Shown: positions 23,571 through 34,670 of the stretch, piece after piece | Numbering within the stretch: the first letter of the stretch is position 1 | Layout: each line of letters starts with the position of its first letter | Source: Aurifilum marmelostoma | Lineage: Eukaryota > Ascomycota > Sordariomycetes > Diaporthales > Cryphonectriaceae | Reading direction: 5' to 3' | Assembly (NCBI GenBank): GCA_027559495.1 | Contig: JAMXSV010000007.1 | Coordinates: forward strand, 1,054,001-1,118,000 | Length of the DNA: 64,000 nucleotides | Position numbers and translations under genes: made by a program | The notes under the pieces: generated by a model | What the model saw: only the letters and a program-made list of their open reading frames with translations | The model's database searches: none | What the model was told of the DNA's origin: nothing

Positions 23571-26551
23571 CTAGATATTGTTGCCCTCTTCGAGGACCAC
23601 CACATATGGGGCTGGGAAGAGTCCCTTGTTCCCCATGTACACACCATGGTACCACTCCCCATTCGCGTCCTCGATCTCTGTGACCTCGGCGCCCTTGGGA
23701 AACATCAGCTCGTCATTGGCCGTTTCGGCCGGATACCACGCCCACCGCGCAAGAGCTTTCCAGCCGAACCCGCCGTCGGGCGGGAACGACTCGCTCGAGG
23801 CTGGGCCCTGCGTTGCCGTTTGGGAGACGTCCCTGGCGACGAGGCGTTCCGGCTTTGCATCACTTTCGTACCAAATCCACCGCTGCACTGCCGCGTCATT
23901 AGGCACATCTTCGACATTCAGTCTCCGCCCACCAACAAGATCTCGCACAATGTAGCGTTTCTGTCCGCTCTTGCCGTGCTGAAACCCGACAATGACCATG
24001 CGATGGCCCCGAGGACAGCGTCGCCAGCCAGCAGGGCCGTTCTCGGGACTGATGGCCCCCTCGGTCACCAAGCCGTCGTAGCACCTCTCGCATATATCGT
24101 AGTCTCCAGGTCGAGAATCAGACACGAGCGAGCTCACGCACTCGAAGCAGTGGAACCGGCTCTGGGTTGGCGCGATGGGGCTGCGGCAGACGTCGCAGGT
24201 CGTGATGAAGGTGAGAACCTTGAAGGGGCCGATGCTTGTCGCGTTGAGGCCAACCATCATTGTTGCTGAAGACGGGTGAGAAGGCGAGTGCGGGCTGGGC
24301 GGTGGTGATACGGTCTGTTGGGCCACTGGCTGGTGGACAAGTGGCAGGAGAGCGTGCGTGCACGATCGGCCCTGGTTCACACAGTCATTGCAGAAGCCCC
24401 AGTCACCATCATTGCACGTATCGCACCGCCAATAGCAGTCATTAGTCCACGAGAGACATAGTGCGCAGAACGTCCCACTCTGTAGTCGTTCGTATGGATC
24501 CTCGCTCGACCAAGCTTGCTTGTGGTTGTCAGGAGACCTGATCATGGCCGCCGGCGGGACGAAGCGGCTGGCCAACAGCTTGTGCGGCTCCGGCAGCGAG
24601 GGCTCAAGCACGCGTTGTCTCTCCCACTTGTTGAATCCCCCGTAGCCGAATCCGAACCAATGAAGGCAGCCCTTGCCTAGCCTGTAACAGGTGAGGCAGA
24701 TATTCCAGTGGCCCTCGTTGCATTCCGCGCAGTTGTAATGGAGCTCATACTGTATGTCCTCTTTTGCGCATCTATCGCACGTGATCCTAGGTTCCTCAAA
24801 TAACGGTGACCGCGGTTTGTAGGGAGCCACGGTTATGACAGGCGATTCCATGAGACTCCCCATGGCTCGAACTGATGTGCTCGCCTGAGTCTCAGGCGCC
24901 TGGACAATAATGTCTTTGGGCCTCGTGCGAGGAACCTTTGCTTTGTCTGGCTCGGGAGGGGTACCGGTGCGTTCCTGCTGTTGAGGAATGCTCAGACCAC
25001 TCATCCGCGCACTGAAGGGAAGGGATGTCGTCGGCGGCGACTCGACAAGCTGATTGCTCCCGCTTTGGACGTCTGAGGTGCTGGCGCTCCGTGCTTCTTC
25101 TGGGAGAATAGGTCTTCGGGAGGAGGAGGAGAGGCTATTTGATCTCATCTCAAGATCCGTTTGCGACCGCGATCCTACACGTAGTTCCGTTTGCGTGGGT
25201 GCGACTGGCACGGTCGCACTCCTGTCTCGGCTATGACTGCCTGGGCGCCGACGCCTCCTTTGTTGGTCGTGAACCTCGAGAAAATTAGACCTCGAAGACG
25301 GGGGCGGTCTGCTGCGTTCGTCGGATTGACTGGTTGCACTCGGCGTCCTTGATTGACGCGCTGTCGGTCTAACAGGGTCCGAGGTGCCTCTCTCATGAGG
25401 TGCGGGTTCAGCCGACCCACTGTAGGAATGTCGCGAAATGGCACGGCTCCTCTCCCGCGCCTCGCGCCGCTGTCTCTCCCTGTCCCGCTGTCGACGTCGA
25501 TAGGCTTCGGTGATCCTGCGACTTAACTCGTCATTGTTTGTAAGGTCGATATTGTCGAGATCCAGCCCGTCCAGGAGGCCTTCTTCTTGAATCTGCCGTG
25601 CAAACTCCTCGACCTCCCGCTCTATGTCGATGTCCGCCGCGTCTGACGAGCTGATCAGCGATCGAAGCGACGACTGGTGCTCGATCTGGCGTCTCTGCCT
25701 GTCCAGAGAGTCGTCGCTTGTCCGCCTGGATCCACTGCTGCTAGTTCGGCTGTACCCAGATCGGGGGTCGACATTCTCATTTGACAACCTTGCCGCCTGC
25801 TCGGCCCGTCGCCGCAGGTCTGTTCCTGGGTCTCGTCTCGAGCTTGTCCGCTCTTGGGCTCGATCCTCTGCCGAGCTGTGATCCCGAGTGACGCTCGTCG
25901 CCCTCGGTGCCCTCCTACGCGCGGTGCGGTTTCTCGAGTCACTGTCCTCGCCATGCCTCCTCGTTCTCGAGCTCGACGGTGCACCATTCACCGCCTCACG
26001 CAGGCTCATCTGTCGTACCTCGTCGATAAGCTGCCTGTCCCGCTCCTCCAGCCTCAGCTGCTCGGCTGTGCGCCTCGGGAACTTTAGCTCCGGCAGCACC
26101 TTATCCCCCGGCTTGTAACGTGCATTCATCTCCTCCTTCTCGCTCTGCGGCTTGGCCTTTTCGGGATGCGCAACGAGGATCATATCCAGCAGCGACTGCA
26201 CCGTCGAGTTGTGCCTTGTATCGCGGACCGAAGCACGGCATGATGGGCATGTGAAGACAGGCGCGCCGGGGGCTGGGGGCTCGGGCGCGCTGCGTGCCGC
26301 GTTGGCCTGCCATTCGAACCATTCTTTGAGACAGGCGCCGCAGAAGGTGTGTAGGCAGTCTAGAAGGGTCAAAGGGTGGTAGAGGAGCTCGGTGCAGATC
26401 TGTAGGTCCGTGGAATGTGAGGGTTAGCAGACTGACTCGGGACTCGCCTTGAGGTCGTGGTAGCAGCAGCCGATCGAGGGAGGGGGCTGGGGAAACTGAC
26501 CGAGCATGCCAGCTCCTTCTCTAGGTCCATGCCTGGCTTGGAAGAGTCCAT
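23571..26551 (-). CDS. RING finger protein with ZZ-like zinc fingers and C-terminal SH3 domain
   Basis: Probable E3 ubiquitin ligase or scaffold; not assigned to a named gene. Two exons: 26551-26501 (17 codons) and 26399-23571, separated by a 100-bp intron with a GCTAAC branch site. The intron interrupts the RING between its first and second metal ligands. The 959-residue product has a C3HC4 RING (C16, C19, C32, H34, C37, C40, C68, C71), a long charged Arg/Ser-rich disordered middle (about 100-540), then three Cys-pair modules resembling ZZ zinc fingers beginning near 557 (CDRCAKED), 658 (FCALCLSW) and 748 (CDVC..CFEC), and an SH3 domain at about 898-955 (ALARWAWYPAE, ELMFPKGAEV, NGEWYHGVYMGNKGLFP). 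The SH3 end is convincing; the ZZ assignment is from Cys spacing. No membrane segment is seen. Confidence 0.88.
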
Positions 26552-27263
26552 CGTGACATGGAAGAGGACCTTGAACCCCGTCCCAGGCGGGAGGATGGTA
26601 GTTTTTTTGGTTCTTTTTGTTCTAGAAGGAAATTTGTCAGGTGTGAGAATGACTGTCTTGTCTGGTTGTCGTCTGGATTTGAGATGGTCAAAGTACTTGG
26701 GTCAGGACCAGGGTTCGTGGCTAGCAGGGGCCCGACCGGTGGAGGTGATGGGGACGGTCAGTGGACTGGGATGCGCTGTGAGTGCCGTGGTGGAATACTA
26801 CAGTAGGGCTGACAGGGCTGATTTGTAGGGCTTTCTAGAGGGGTCAGCGCTGCAGCCAGGCCTGACTGCCTTGTCTAGACCGGCGATGGCCTCGTGGCCA
26901 AATACAAGAGAGTCTCTGCAAGTACTCGAAACGGCATGAACACGAGGTGTCTGGCCACTACGGCCTGTAATCATCGAGTCCCCTGATTAAAATCGCGGTG
27001 CGGGCGCTTACGACTGCAAGCTGCTTGGCCCGGCTGCAAAGATCCTTGATTCCGCCAGATCCACTCCTGCTGCGTTGGGCACTCACACTGCAGCACATGT
27101 ACTCTGTACTGCATGCACTATGGCACAGGCATCAGGTGCGTCGTGGTTCGTCATTCGACCACCAGAGCTGATACGTCGAAAGCCTGAACATCACCTGCGC
27201 TGTACATGCATGGTTTGATTCATATCTCGAGCGAGGTGATCGACATGAACAAAAAGCAATGAC
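26552..27263. other. Intergenic, RING gene promoter / ECH 3' side
   Basis: About 710 bp; presumably the promoter of the RING gene and the 3' UTR of the enoyl-CoA hydratase gene. No gene is supported. Confidence 0.55.
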
Positions 27264-28242
27264 CTAGTTGTGCTTCCACTCCGCCTTGCTCTTCTCAGCA
27301 AAGGCCTTCATACCGATCTTCTGATCCTCGCTGCCAAACAGGCTGTGGAAGACACGCCTCTCATATTCGACTCCATCCCTCAAGGCCAGGTCTTGGCTCT
27401 TATTTACAACCTCCTTTCCGGCCTGGACGGCGACCTTGGAATACCCTGCGATTGTCTCCGCTGTCTTCAGGGTGTTTTCCATGAGCTCCTCGTACGTTGG
27501 GAATGTTCTCGCAGCCAGGTTCCACTCGTATGCCTCGCGCCCCGAGAAGGACTTGCCCGTGAGAATGAGCTCCATGGCTCTCGACTTGCCAATCGCCCTC
27601 GTGAGGCGCTGGCTCCCTCCCGCACCAGGCACTGTACCCAGCTTGATCTCGGGTTGCCCAAAGTTGGCCTTGTCTGTGCAGTAGATGATGTCACACATCA
27701 TGGCCAGCTCGCAGCCTCCTCCCAAAGCATGTCCTGAGACGGCGGCAATGATGGGTTTCTTGACCTGGGTGGCCAGGTTCGACCAGGACTCGATGAACGA
27801 GTTGAGGTAAGCCTGCGAGAATGTCAAGGGCGCCATCTCCTTGATGTCAGCGCCGGCGGCGAAGGCCTTCTCCGAGCCCGTCAGGACGATGGCTGAGACG
27901 CTCTCGGAGGCGTTAAATTTCAGCAGAGCCTCGTTCAGCTCATTGATCAGCGGTGTGCACAAGGCGTTCAGAGCCTTGGGGCGGTTTAACGTCACTACAG
28001 CCGGTGAGAGAAGAGAGAGAGAGGGTGCTTAGCTAGTGCTCCTCCACGCATGTAGTAAATGCATATATATTGTGGCGCTTGGGGCTTGAGGGCTTACCTT
28101 GCCCGACGCCCGGCCTGGGCTCGGACACTTGGATGAATTCATAATTCATCCTGGTAGACGCAGAAAAGGTCCGTGAGATGCGAGGAAGCGTTGAGAGCTG
28201 CAGCTTGGAAGCAATAGGCCTCAGACTCCTGAGTGACTGCAT
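27264..28242 (-). CDS. Mitochondrial enoyl-CoA hydratase (crotonase family)
   Basis: Hydrates 2-trans-enoyl-CoA to 3-hydroxyacyl-CoA in fatty-acid and branched-chain amino-acid breakdown. Two exons: 28242-28098 and 27994-27264, with a 103-bp intron that splits a Val codon. The 291-residue product is nearly the length of the mammalian ECHS1 precursor. The N-terminus (MQSLRSLRPIASKLQLS, then many Ser and Arg) is a typical mitochondrial presequence ending near residue 32. Crotonase signatures: AAGADIKEM (oxyanion hole), GGGCELAM with catalytic Glu 144 and FGQPEIKLGTVPGAGG with catalytic Glu 164; both fall at the same numbers as in the rat enzyme. The start ATG at 28242 follows an in-frame extension that lacks presequence character. 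It is divergent from RER1. Confidence 0.94.
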
Positions 28243-29007
28243 CCTGCAGAATAGAAGCTCAACAGGACCGATGTTTCGAGTGTTCGCAATAATCGTGGGA
28301 GGAGACAGTGACGTGCGTGGACTAGCAGCAAGCAAGTAGACCTATCACAAATCGCTCCCAGGCGGACTTGGACTCGAATTGAGACAAAGGTAGATAGGAT
28401 ACACGAGCTCGTCGAAGACACAATGCGTACAATAATACACTGAGCCACTGTATACGGCGGCAGGTGATAGAGAATACTTGTATGCACGTAGGTAAGACCT
28501 GGGTGCTGCTTGGCTGGCACTGCTGGGTACTTGCCGAGGGAATGCGTGCAGCTACGTACCCGCTGCGGCCCGCCCGAGGTTGTTGTCGCTGCTCGCACCT
28601 GCATGCAGTCAAGCCACAAATCCAACCAGCCACACCTCGTTCATCCGGCCCAATCTCCTCAGGGGCGGCGCCCGGCTCAGGAGGCTAGGATTAGCCATGC
28701 CGCTAGTTTGGTTGGCGAAGCTCGAAAGGTCAAGACAGATTTCGCGTCCTTGTCGCAATCCGACATTCTGCAACCCACCTAACCAGAGGTTGCCCATCGC
28801 CCTGTGACACAGCTCCCCCATCCGTGCGATCACTCATTCTCCACCACCAAAATAAGGCCCAGTTGTTCTGTTGCACTCGAGCAGCCGTCACCTATTCTTA
28901 ACCTCTGCGCATTTGCTACGTTTATCCTATCGAGGCGTTCGAGCAGCTCTCCGAAGCCAAGCCACGGCCCTCTCAACCACTGCGCACATTTTCCTGCGTT
29001 CAACACA
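28243..29007. promoter_or_regulatory. Shared divergent promoter ECH / RER1
   Basis: 765 bp between two divergent start codons must carry both promoters. A CCAAT-like pentamer (CCAAT near 28650) is visible; its use is unproven. Open frames here have no recognisable content. Confidence 0.55.
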
Positions 29008-29726
29008 ATGGACGCCCCCGAGCCAGAGCAGACCCCCTTCGCCGCCGTCACGGCGCAGACCTCACGGCTGCAGAGACGGTACCAGGCCCTTCTAGACCAG
29101 TCAACACCATACGTGACGTACAGATGGATCGGGACCGCCATTGCGCTTGTGCTCTTCTTCACCCGCATCTTCGTTGCCCAGGGCTGGTACATTGGTATGC
29201 GCAAGATCTCCGTGGCGAACTCACTCGCCCAATCCTCCAAAACTTCTCGAAACACGAAGCTGACCTGTTATCTATCAGTCGCCTATGCCCTGGGCATCTA
29301 CCTGTTGAATCTTTTTCTCGCCTTCCTGCAGCCCAAGTTCGACCCTTCCAACGAGGCCATTGATAACGAGATGGAGGACGGGTCCGTCGGTTCGCTCCCG
29401 ACCAAGCAGGACGAGGAGTTCCGGCCGTTCATCCGACGTCTCCCTGAGTTCAAGTTCTGGGAGTCGGCAACAAGGACCATCCTGATCGCCTTCTTCTGTA
29501 GCTGGTTCGAGATCTTCAACGTTCCAGTTTTCTGGCCTGTCCTAGTCATGTACTGGTTCATCCTCTTCTTCTTGACCAGTGAGTGGATGAAGCCTCCTAA
29601 AGCCGAGATGACGAGAAGCTAACTGTTATGATGCGTGCAGTGCGCAAGCAAATCCAACACATGATCAAGTACCGTTACGTTCCCTTCTCTATCGGCAAGA
29701 CCCGTTATACGAGGAACAGCGATTAA
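29008..29726 (+). CDS. RER1: Rer1-type ER retrieval receptor
   Basis: Golgi membrane protein that returns ER membrane proteins via COPI vesicles. Three exons: 29008-29194, 29279-29578, 29641-29726, with introns of 84 and 62 bp that split a Val and a Met codon. The product is 190 residues, matching the family (about 190). Visible: an N-terminal cytosolic stretch, YRWIGTAIALVLFFTRIF (TM1), GWYIVAYALGIYLLNLFLAF (TM2), LQPKFDPS, then the acidic loop, EFRPFIRRLPEFKFWESATR, two further hydrophobic segments (AFFCSWFEIFNVPVFWPVLV and the next helix), and the basic tail QHMIKYRYVPFSIGKTRY. The 29008 ATG fits family length; upstream in-frame codons are leader sequence. Confidence 0.95.
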
Positions 29727-30502
29727 GTCGCGGCACAGTAGGCGTAAATTACTGCCTCGGACGGCGGCCAGGAGATCGATGGAGGTGTGATGACTGGCCG
29801 AAGGCGCTCCAATTCTTGTGGCGAGCTCATGACTTCCAAAATTACAATTTATTTTAATCTGCATCTGCATCATGGATGGGGGCTGGGCAGTGTTCACCTG
29901 TCTAGCTATTGCTGTTGGCGCATTCCACGGGGGAGGGCTATATGTCATGGCGTTCCCGAGTCTCCTTGGTCATGGCAGTTGAGATGAGTTCACGGAGAAC
30001 CCGAATTGAGGTTCATTCTACGCATGTGTTATATATTAGAGTTTTTTGTCTCAATTAGACAAAGATGAAGACCTTCCAAGTCCTGTTGCGCAATTTGCAA
30101 CTTGCGTTGGTTGTATCGGGGACAATTTCTCTGTCATCCATTAATCAAAAGCCAAATGGCTATGAATTCCGATCAAGGCAGGATTGGAAATCAAAATAAG
30201 TTGTAGAAAAGAAATGCGCGCTGAAAAGTCCGTGTTGACGAAGGAAACAGAGTTGTTGCGCGACCCAAGGCTGAGGGGTGTGTATTTATGAGGCGCACGG
30301 GCGTGTGCCACCAACCTTTGCTTGTCTTGGCCAACGGGCGCGAACCTCATCTTTCCAACTACAAAGCTCGCCGCGAAAGGCAGCCCTCAGAAGCATTCAG
30401 CCACCTTTTAGCGTCAACCTCGTCAATTCCTCTCGACTTGTAATTCTGCGCCTCCGCGAGCTCTTGATCTAGACTTTGGCGATTCGCATACTCATCGTTA
30501 AA
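29727..30502. other. Intergenic RER1 / PAF1
   Basis: About 780 bp between tandem genes. The first half is 3' UTR-like and AT-rich; the second half should hold the PAF1 promoter and leader. No gene seen. Confidence 0.6.
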
Positions 30503-32046
30503 ATGTCTTCTCAACCCTCTCGCAATGGTGAGCGCGGCTACCACCAAGACTTTGTCGCCAGGATTCGATATTCAAATGCTCTGCCGCCACCACCCAACCC
30601 TCCCAAGCTTCTCGACATACCAAATACCGGCCTCGCGAGCGGACAGTACACAACGCCCGGCTTCGCTTCTCGACTCGCGAGAGAGCAGCCGTTGAACATC
30701 GAAGCAGATGCAGAGCTCGGGATGCCCATCGACCTGGTGGGTATGCCAGGTGTCTTCGATGGCGATGAAAGCTGTACGTAACAAATCTGACCTGCACCAA
30801 AACCTCTCGAAACAGTCCAATCAAGACTTGCGATTTGCCTGCTAACGTGGTCGAGTGCATAGCAATTCATGCGCGCGAGACTGCACCTCCGGTCCACCCC
30901 CACGACCGTGTCCTCCTGCGCCCACTTGCGACCCTCGGCAAGCCTCAAGTCTCTGGCACATCTGTCTCTTTCCTGCGCCGGACTGAGTACATCTCCAATG
31001 CGAACACGAACAAAGCTAGTCCTCTCCGTCAGGTGCCAAGGAACAACGTCCAGCGGCCGCCCAAGAGGAAGTCACCCGAACCTGAGGCTGGCACGCCGGC
31101 AGCCATCAAGCGCAAGATTGAGAAGAGCTTCGACGCAGCGCAGGCCAACCTAAAGGACCAGAGCCGTGTCAGGCACCCTACAAAGCCTCTCAACGCCAGA
31201 AATAAGGGCCTGAGGGTGGTCGAGGCCTTGCCCGTCCTGCCAGACCTCGAGGCTTTCCCCGACTCTGGCACTTACGTCACATACAAGTTTGCGCACCCGC
31301 CTATCTCCCACAGCAAGGCTGGCTATGACAAGCGGCTCCTCAATAGCATCCTGAAGTTCATCGGCCGTAATGATGAGGAGGATGCAGAGTTCAAGCAGCG
31401 CATGGAGGCGCACATGGATGACCCAGCCAATAACCCCAAGCCGCCTAACCAAAACCATTACGAGATGTACCTGCCCGAGAACATGGAAATTTCGGAGAAA
31501 TTCCGCGGCAAATTCGACCTGCGAAACCCGAACCGCGATGACGAGAGTCTCAATGTGCCAAAGGCTGTCAGCGCAAGTGGCAAACCGTCCTACAGCTTCC
31601 GCTGGGCCCGGTCATACCTGGCAACCGTCGAGAGCGAGGGCAGCCATGACACCAAGTACAACGAGGAAATTGCCTTCGCAATGGACCCGAAGACCAAGAC
31701 TGCATGGTACTACCCCACTATGCAGCGCAACAGAATGGAGCCGCCGCGGCGCATTTACAATGCCGATCGATACCAGGAGAAGAAGCCCGTCGACGCGTAC
31801 GAACTCACCCCAGAGGATCCCAACGAGGAGTTCAGGTCTAGGATGGATAAGTTCCAGCAGATGCCTCAGTGGAACCCGGACAAGGAGGAGGAGGACGAGA
31901 GGCAGGAAGAGGAGGACGCCTCGCAGGTTGACAATGGCTCTCCGCGACGTGAGCGCAGCTGTACACCTGCGGCCAATGGTCGGGACTCGAGCGAGGACAG
32001 GCGGATTGAGAGTGAGCAGGATGCTGAAGGCGATGAGGAAGATTAG
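30503..32046 (+). CDS. PAF1: RNA polymerase II-associated factor 1 (PAF1 complex subunit)
   Basis: Scaffold subunit of the PAF1 complex, which travels with RNA polymerase II and supports histone H2B ubiquitylation and H3K4/K36 methylation. Two exons: 30503-30773 and 30863-32046; the 89-bp intron has a GCTAAC branch site and splits a Ser codon. The product is 484 residues. The N-terminus carries the family block QDFVARIRYSNALPPPP, then PGFASRLAREQPLNIEAD and VGMPGVFDGDESS, VHPHDRVLLRPL and FLRRTEYIS. The middle has a Lys/Arg-rich segment with PPKRKSPEPE; the C-terminal part has PSYSFRWARSYLA and an acidic Glu/Asp-rich tail usual for Paf1. The start at 30503 (MSSQPSRNG) is the only ATG before the conserved block with a sensible context. 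Confidence 0.94.
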
Positions 32047-33453
32047 GCTGCTCGTCACAGAGACAAATCTGAGGACAGCCCAGTCATAGACCAAGCGCAT
32101 ATAATGCTCACATATTCGGCAGCAGTGCGCAGGAAAAATGCAATACTTCATCGTTACCGAGCAGCTCGTGGGTTCCGGTCTCAATTATTATCGTGCCTGA
32201 AGCAAGACAAAGGGGTTCCGTGATTTCTGTGCGCTGGAATCATGTGCTCTTCGGTCACCACGGACATAACCCTGCTCGAAAATCTCGGGCCCTTTCTCCC
32301 CAAACGCATCAAAGGTCTCTGCTTCTGGCTCCAACGAAGCCTGGACTTCCATTACTGAGTATCTCTGGAGACACCTGCAGCATCAAGCACAGTGGCACGT
32401 GGCTCCTAGAAAGGGTTGAACGATCTGTCATGATTCAGGTTTCCCTGGTACAAATCACATCTTCGATTGCCTTTGGCGTAGGCTCCAATATATACATATA
32501 TATCATAAAAAAACCAAAAACTCCAAAAGCACATAGAGCCTGCCTGATCCGGCATGATTCTGCATTCGAGAAGGAGCCCCACATTAGTTGCCTGTCAGCA
32601 AGGCGGGCCTTCCATATCTGTCAGAGCCACCCCAGGGTGTGATTCAGGGTGCCAGCTCAGTCACTACGCAGTCTTATTCTCAACAACCTGTGACTCGATA
32701 GCCTTCTACCCAAAAAGCCAGAGTCAGTGTTGGGCTAGAGAAAATGCCCTTCTTTCTGGTCCCTCGATGTTTCCCTGGTCATTTGAACTTGTAGCCTTCC
32801 ATTCAAGATTCTGCAGCCCAACCAGGCGGACTTCAACACCAGGAAACTGTTGAGGAAGTTGCACTCGACCAAAAAGCAAGGTGCTGGTAAGAGTTATGCT
32901 GTGTCTCTTGTCAACTTCCTCGTTTCACGGCAACAGCCTCTCCAGCCATTCCACATTCCTCTATAATTGTGACCTTTGCATTTCTTTGGTGCCCTGATGT
33001 CCACAGCTGGGAGGGGATGCCATGAGCTCAAGAAGCTCCCAGAGGGGGGTGGGGTACCTCTTTAGAAGTGTCACTAATTAGTCCCCCAGCGAGACCAGGC
33101 TTCAGCCTGCTGGTACAGTCGACACGCTCTCTCGACACAGTCTCAACGAGCCAGGGTACCCAGGACCCCGCCCTACCCTCTCTTTCAGAGCGCGAGCTAG
33201 AGTATCCAGGACCCCTTGACGCGTTGAGAGGTAGAGTCAGATTTTCTCCCTCCTCATAGAGTAACCCCCACCACCTTTGAATTCGAGTCCAACCCCACCA
33301 GCTTTGGGCATTCTTCCCAAGACCTTTTGAATCACGGCCTCCTCTGTCCATCTGCCACAGCTCTGCAGAGACAACAGCAAGGAGCAGACCCGAACACACC
33401 CTCTGCACCATCACCACCAGCTGCGTCAAATCTAGCGACCAGAGACTGACGCC
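32047..33453. other. Intergenic PAF1 / F-box-like gene
   Basis: About 1.4 kb. Contains the PAF1 3' UTR and the leader and promoter of the next gene. A minus-strand frame of 212 codons overlapping exon 1 of the next gene is a shadow. Confidence 0.55.
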
Positions 33454-33853
33454 ATGGCGACTCCTCTCGATGACTACACCATCCAGCTGAGGAACCTGCA
33501 CAAGAGGTACAACCTCTCTCCCGAGATCATGGCCCTCTACCGGAAGCTGGGCAACCATCATCATGGCTGCCATGATCCAGAGGCCCTTGGCAGGCTGATG
33601 AGGATGTCCTTGAACGCGAGAAAGGCCTGCACAGATACCATCTCTCAGCTTGCCAAGGCAATGCACAAGAAGTCTGACCAGAGTACCATTTCTGAGTGCA
33701 CCGAGCTGATCCAGGGCTGCACGGAGATGCTGTCCTTGGCGAGTAAGTCTACCTTGTTGTCGTTGCCAGCTTTTCTATCTTTCTCTTTGAAAACGACGAT
33801 TGTTTGGCAAGTCGAGTGCCAGTCCTTGCTTGCCCCGCCGGCATAGCAGAAGT

Positions 33854-33885
<32 letters not shown>

Positions 33886-34670
33886 GGGGATCACTTGATC
33901 CCGCCTCTCTTATCTGATCCCCATCGACCACTGACAATTGCTTTTCATGGCAGACGAGGTCGTCACTGATGCTCAGTTCCCTCTGATGAAGCTCCCGCCC
34001 GAAATTCGCCGTCGAATTTTCGTGCTGCACTTTGCCAACCTTTTGCGCTACTGCGAAGACAAACGCTTCATCATCTGCCGTCGCGATGTCGCGGGGTGCT
34101 ACTGTCTGCGCCACGACAAGAGCTCTTCCATCCCCATCGATCTACAGCTTGCCCGTGCCTCCCGTGCCCTCCGAGACGAGGTGTTGGCATGCTGGTACGA
34201 GACGCAGAGTTTCTACATCAACTGCGGCTGCGAGCTGAGTAAGCTGGGCATCTACGCCTCTGTCGACACGCAGCAGAGACTGACGCGATAGTATAGAAGA
34301 GCTCCTCACCAAGAACGAGATCCTGTACAACAACATCAAGACCCTCAAGCTCCACTGGACCGGCCCGCAGTCCGCTGCCGGCTTCATTCTCCTGGCGGAC
34401 CTGCCCAAGCTCCGAAGCCTTGTCATCGTCGTCTCAAAGAGCACAACTAACTACCTGTGTGAGCGTGAGAACGACCTGCAGAAGTACTTCAGCCACAGGT
34501 TCCAAGCCCGACTGACCGATGCCCTTGGGTTCGAAGAGCTGGGCGCCTTGCGCGGCCTGACCTACGTCAAGGCCGTCCACATTGACAAAGCCCAGGCTTA
34601 CCGGCGGACCAACGAGGAGCGATGCGGTCTGGATTCATACCTCAGGGACAAGATGCGGAGTGAGCCGTGA
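33454..34670 (+). CDS. F-box-like hypothetical protein
   Basis: Unrecognised fungal protein; any role in substrate recognition is inference. Proposed exons: 33454-33742, 33954-34238, 34297-34670, with introns of 211 and 58 bp, giving 315 residues. Exon 1 starts with MATPLDDYTIQLRNL in good context and encodes a helical N-terminal domain. Exon 2 carries FPLMKLPPEIRRRIFVLHF, the pattern seen at the start of many F-box-like and 2EXR-type fungal proteins, followed by SRALRDEVLACWYETQSFYI, also typical of that group. Exon 3 continues with leucine-rich-repeat-like text (IKTLKLHWTG, LPKLRSLVIVV). Intron 1 contains ten AGC units. An alternative start at 33947, exactly at the intron 1 acceptor, would drop exon 1. 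Confidence 0.72.
33854..33883. repeat. (AGC)10 microsatellite in an intron
   Basis: Ten perfect AGC units inside intron 1 of the F-box-like gene. If that intron were retained, the frame stops just before the repeat. Confidence 0.9.

Noticed and set aside
33028..33666. 212-codon minus-strand frame
   Set aside because: Antisense to exon 1 of the F-box-like gene and its leader; no motif.
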